Below, piece by piece: positions 6,707 through 7,440 of a DNA stretch of 7,440 nucleotides. Position 1 is the first letter of the stretch. Every line of letters starts with the position of its first letter. Both the position numbers and the translations under genes were made by a program. This DNA comes from Clostridia bacterium. GTDB taxonomy: Bacteria; Bacillota; Clostridia; Christensenellales; Borkfalkiaceae. Under the pieces are notes generated by a model. It was not told the origin of the DNA and did no database searches. It saw only the letters and a list, made by a program, of their open reading frames with translations. The stretch spans positions 1 through 7,440 of the forward strand of contig JAFTHR010000260.1 in assembly GCA_017457345.1 (NCBI GenBank), written 5' to 3'.

Positions 6707-7440
6707 TTAGTTAAAAAATTCGTTATAAATTGCACGAATACAAGCGGTGCAATCCTTGCCGTCTACACCAACGATAATGTTTAACTCACTCGATCCTTGG
6801 TCGATCATTTTCACGTTAATCCCCGCTTCCGAAAGAGCCTTGAACAAGCGCGCGGAAGTACCCACGTTCTTGGTCATACCGTGCCCTACGGTGGCAACGA
6901 GCGCAACGTCTTCGTGCACCGTCACGTGGTCGGGAGAAACCGCTTCTTTCATTTCTTCAATAATCGTTTCAAGCACACCGCCGCCTAAATACGCATTGTC
7001 GATAACCAAGGACATTGTGTCGATCCCCGAAGGCAAATGCTCGAACGAAATACCGTGGCGATACAGCACGGAAAGCATTTTTTGCGTGAACCCGATCTCC
7101 GAGTTCATCATAGATTTTTCAAGCGAAATAACGGTGAAATCGCGCTTTCCTGCAACGCCGGTCACCACGTTATCACTTGCCGTTCTATGCGCAAAGGGCA
7201 CGATTTTCGTACCTGCGTCTTCCGGGCGGAAAGTGTTGCAAATGCGAATGGGAATCCCTGCGCTGCGCACGGGGAAAATGGATTCGCTATGTAAAACGTT
7301 CGCACCCATATACGAAAGTTCTCTAAGTTCTTGGTAGGAAAGTTCGCGCATACATTTCGGCGAATTCACGATTCTCGGATCGCATGCGTAGAAACCGCTT
7401 ACGTCCGTCCAGTTTTCGTACAACGAAGCCTTCACCCCTC
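6707..7440 (-). CDS. lysC: Aspartokinase, C-terminal half (5' end outside the window)
   Basis: Catalyses ATP-dependent phosphorylation of aspartate, the first step towards lysine, threonine, methionine and isoleucine. The reading frame is open to the right edge, so the N-terminal kinase lobe, about 200 residues, is missing. The GTG at 7435-7433 that begins the 242-codon stretch is an internal Val codon (GVKASLYENWTDVSGF), not a start. Seen, numbered from that Val: the end of the kinase domain with ENWTDVSGFYACDPRIV (7-23), and ELSYMGANVLHSESIFPV (39-56), which matches the family's 'FGA-VLHP' region. Two ACT regulatory domains follow, the first about 99-150 (FTVISLEKSMMNSEIGF) and the second about 171-242, with DQGSSELNIIVGV (212-224). 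The ENWTDVSGF/ELSYMGA wording suits the monofunctional type of about 440 residues. The ACT pair implies feedback control by an end product, Lys or Thr, which cannot be told here. The symbol lysC is generic. It is first of a pair with the esterase. Confidence 0.95.
   Translation of the reverse strand, partial: GVKASLYENWTDVSGFYACDPRIVNSPKCMRELSYQELRELSYMGANVLHSESIFPVRSAGIPIRICNTFRPEDAGTKIVPFAHRTASDNVVTGVAGKRDFTVISLEKSMMNSEIGFTQKMLSVLYRHGISFEHLPSGIDTMSLVIDNAYLGGGVLETIIEEMKEAVSPDHVTVHEDVALVATVGHGMTKNVGTSARLFKALSEAGINVKMIDQGSSELNIIVGVDGKDCTACIRAIYNEFFN

Noticed and set aside
6747..7337. Open frame of 196 codons on the plus strand opposite the aspartokinase
   Set aside because: The aspartokinase frame on the minus strand has clear ACT-domain motifs. 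The plus-strand translation is Ser/Thr-rich low-information sequence, an antisense shadow.
7433..7435. GTG as a possible start of a short ACT-domain regulatory protein
   Set aside because: The frame stays open to the window edge, and residues just after it belong to the middle of the aspartokinase kinase domain, so it is an internal Val codon.
1..7440. CRISPR arrays, transposase genes, phage or defence genes, tRNA or rRNA genes
   Set aside because: No regularly spaced repeats, no transposase or integrase motifs, and no cloverleaf sequence was seen; all coding space is accounted for by housekeeping-type genes.

Overview
The window looks like ordinary chromosomal housekeeping DNA from a Gram-positive Firmicute, probably of class Clostridia. 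Evidence: a T-box riboswitch in front of thrS, a YtxC-like gene next to thrS, AGGAG/GGAGG-type ribosome binding sites, near-consensus sigma-A promoters and U-tailed hairpin terminators. Codon use is mixed and moderate in GC, similar in all genes, with no sign of a transferred island. Genus cannot be told from the sequence.

Layout. Positions 1-1291 (minus): thrS, threonyl-tRNA synthetase, the first 430 codons only; the 3' part lies off the left edge. Positions 1292-1593: the thrS control region, with a sigma-A promoter and a threonine T-box riboswitch of about 200 nt ending in an intrinsic terminator. Positions 1594-2292 (minus): a YtxC-like protein directly upstream of that promoter. Positions 2293-2457: a divergent intergenic region carrying a strong promoter for leuS. 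Positions 2458-4893 (plus): complete leuS, leucyl-tRNA synthetase, closed by a perfect 11-bp hairpin terminator. Positions 4978-5811 (plus): a probable lipoprotein with a NodB/CE4 polysaccharide deacetylase domain. Positions 5821-5848: a hairpin between convergent genes that can terminate on both strands. Positions 5850-6692 (minus): a cytoplasmic alpha/beta hydrolase (acyl esterase type). Positions 6707-7440 (minus): the C-terminal half of an aspartokinase with two ACT domains, whose N-terminus is off the right edge. The hydrolase follows the aspartokinase by 14 nt and is very probably co-transcribed with it.

How they fit together. thrS and leuS charge tRNAs and are transcribed head to head, flanking ytxC. 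thrS is controlled by uncharged tRNA-Thr through the T-box (specifier ACC, acceptor-pairing bulge UGGA). leuS, by contrast, has only a leader of about 50 nt and no T-box. Aspartokinase catalyses the first committed step towards Lys, Thr, Met and Ile. The deacetylase acts at the cell surface. The job of the esterase is not clear from context.

I found no mobile element, CRISPR array, tRNA, phage or defence gene, and nothing I would call an undescribed system. The better second-look points are the T-box details, the absent leuS T-box, the short YtxC variant with a GTG start and no visible ribosome binding site, and the aspartokinase-esterase pairing.
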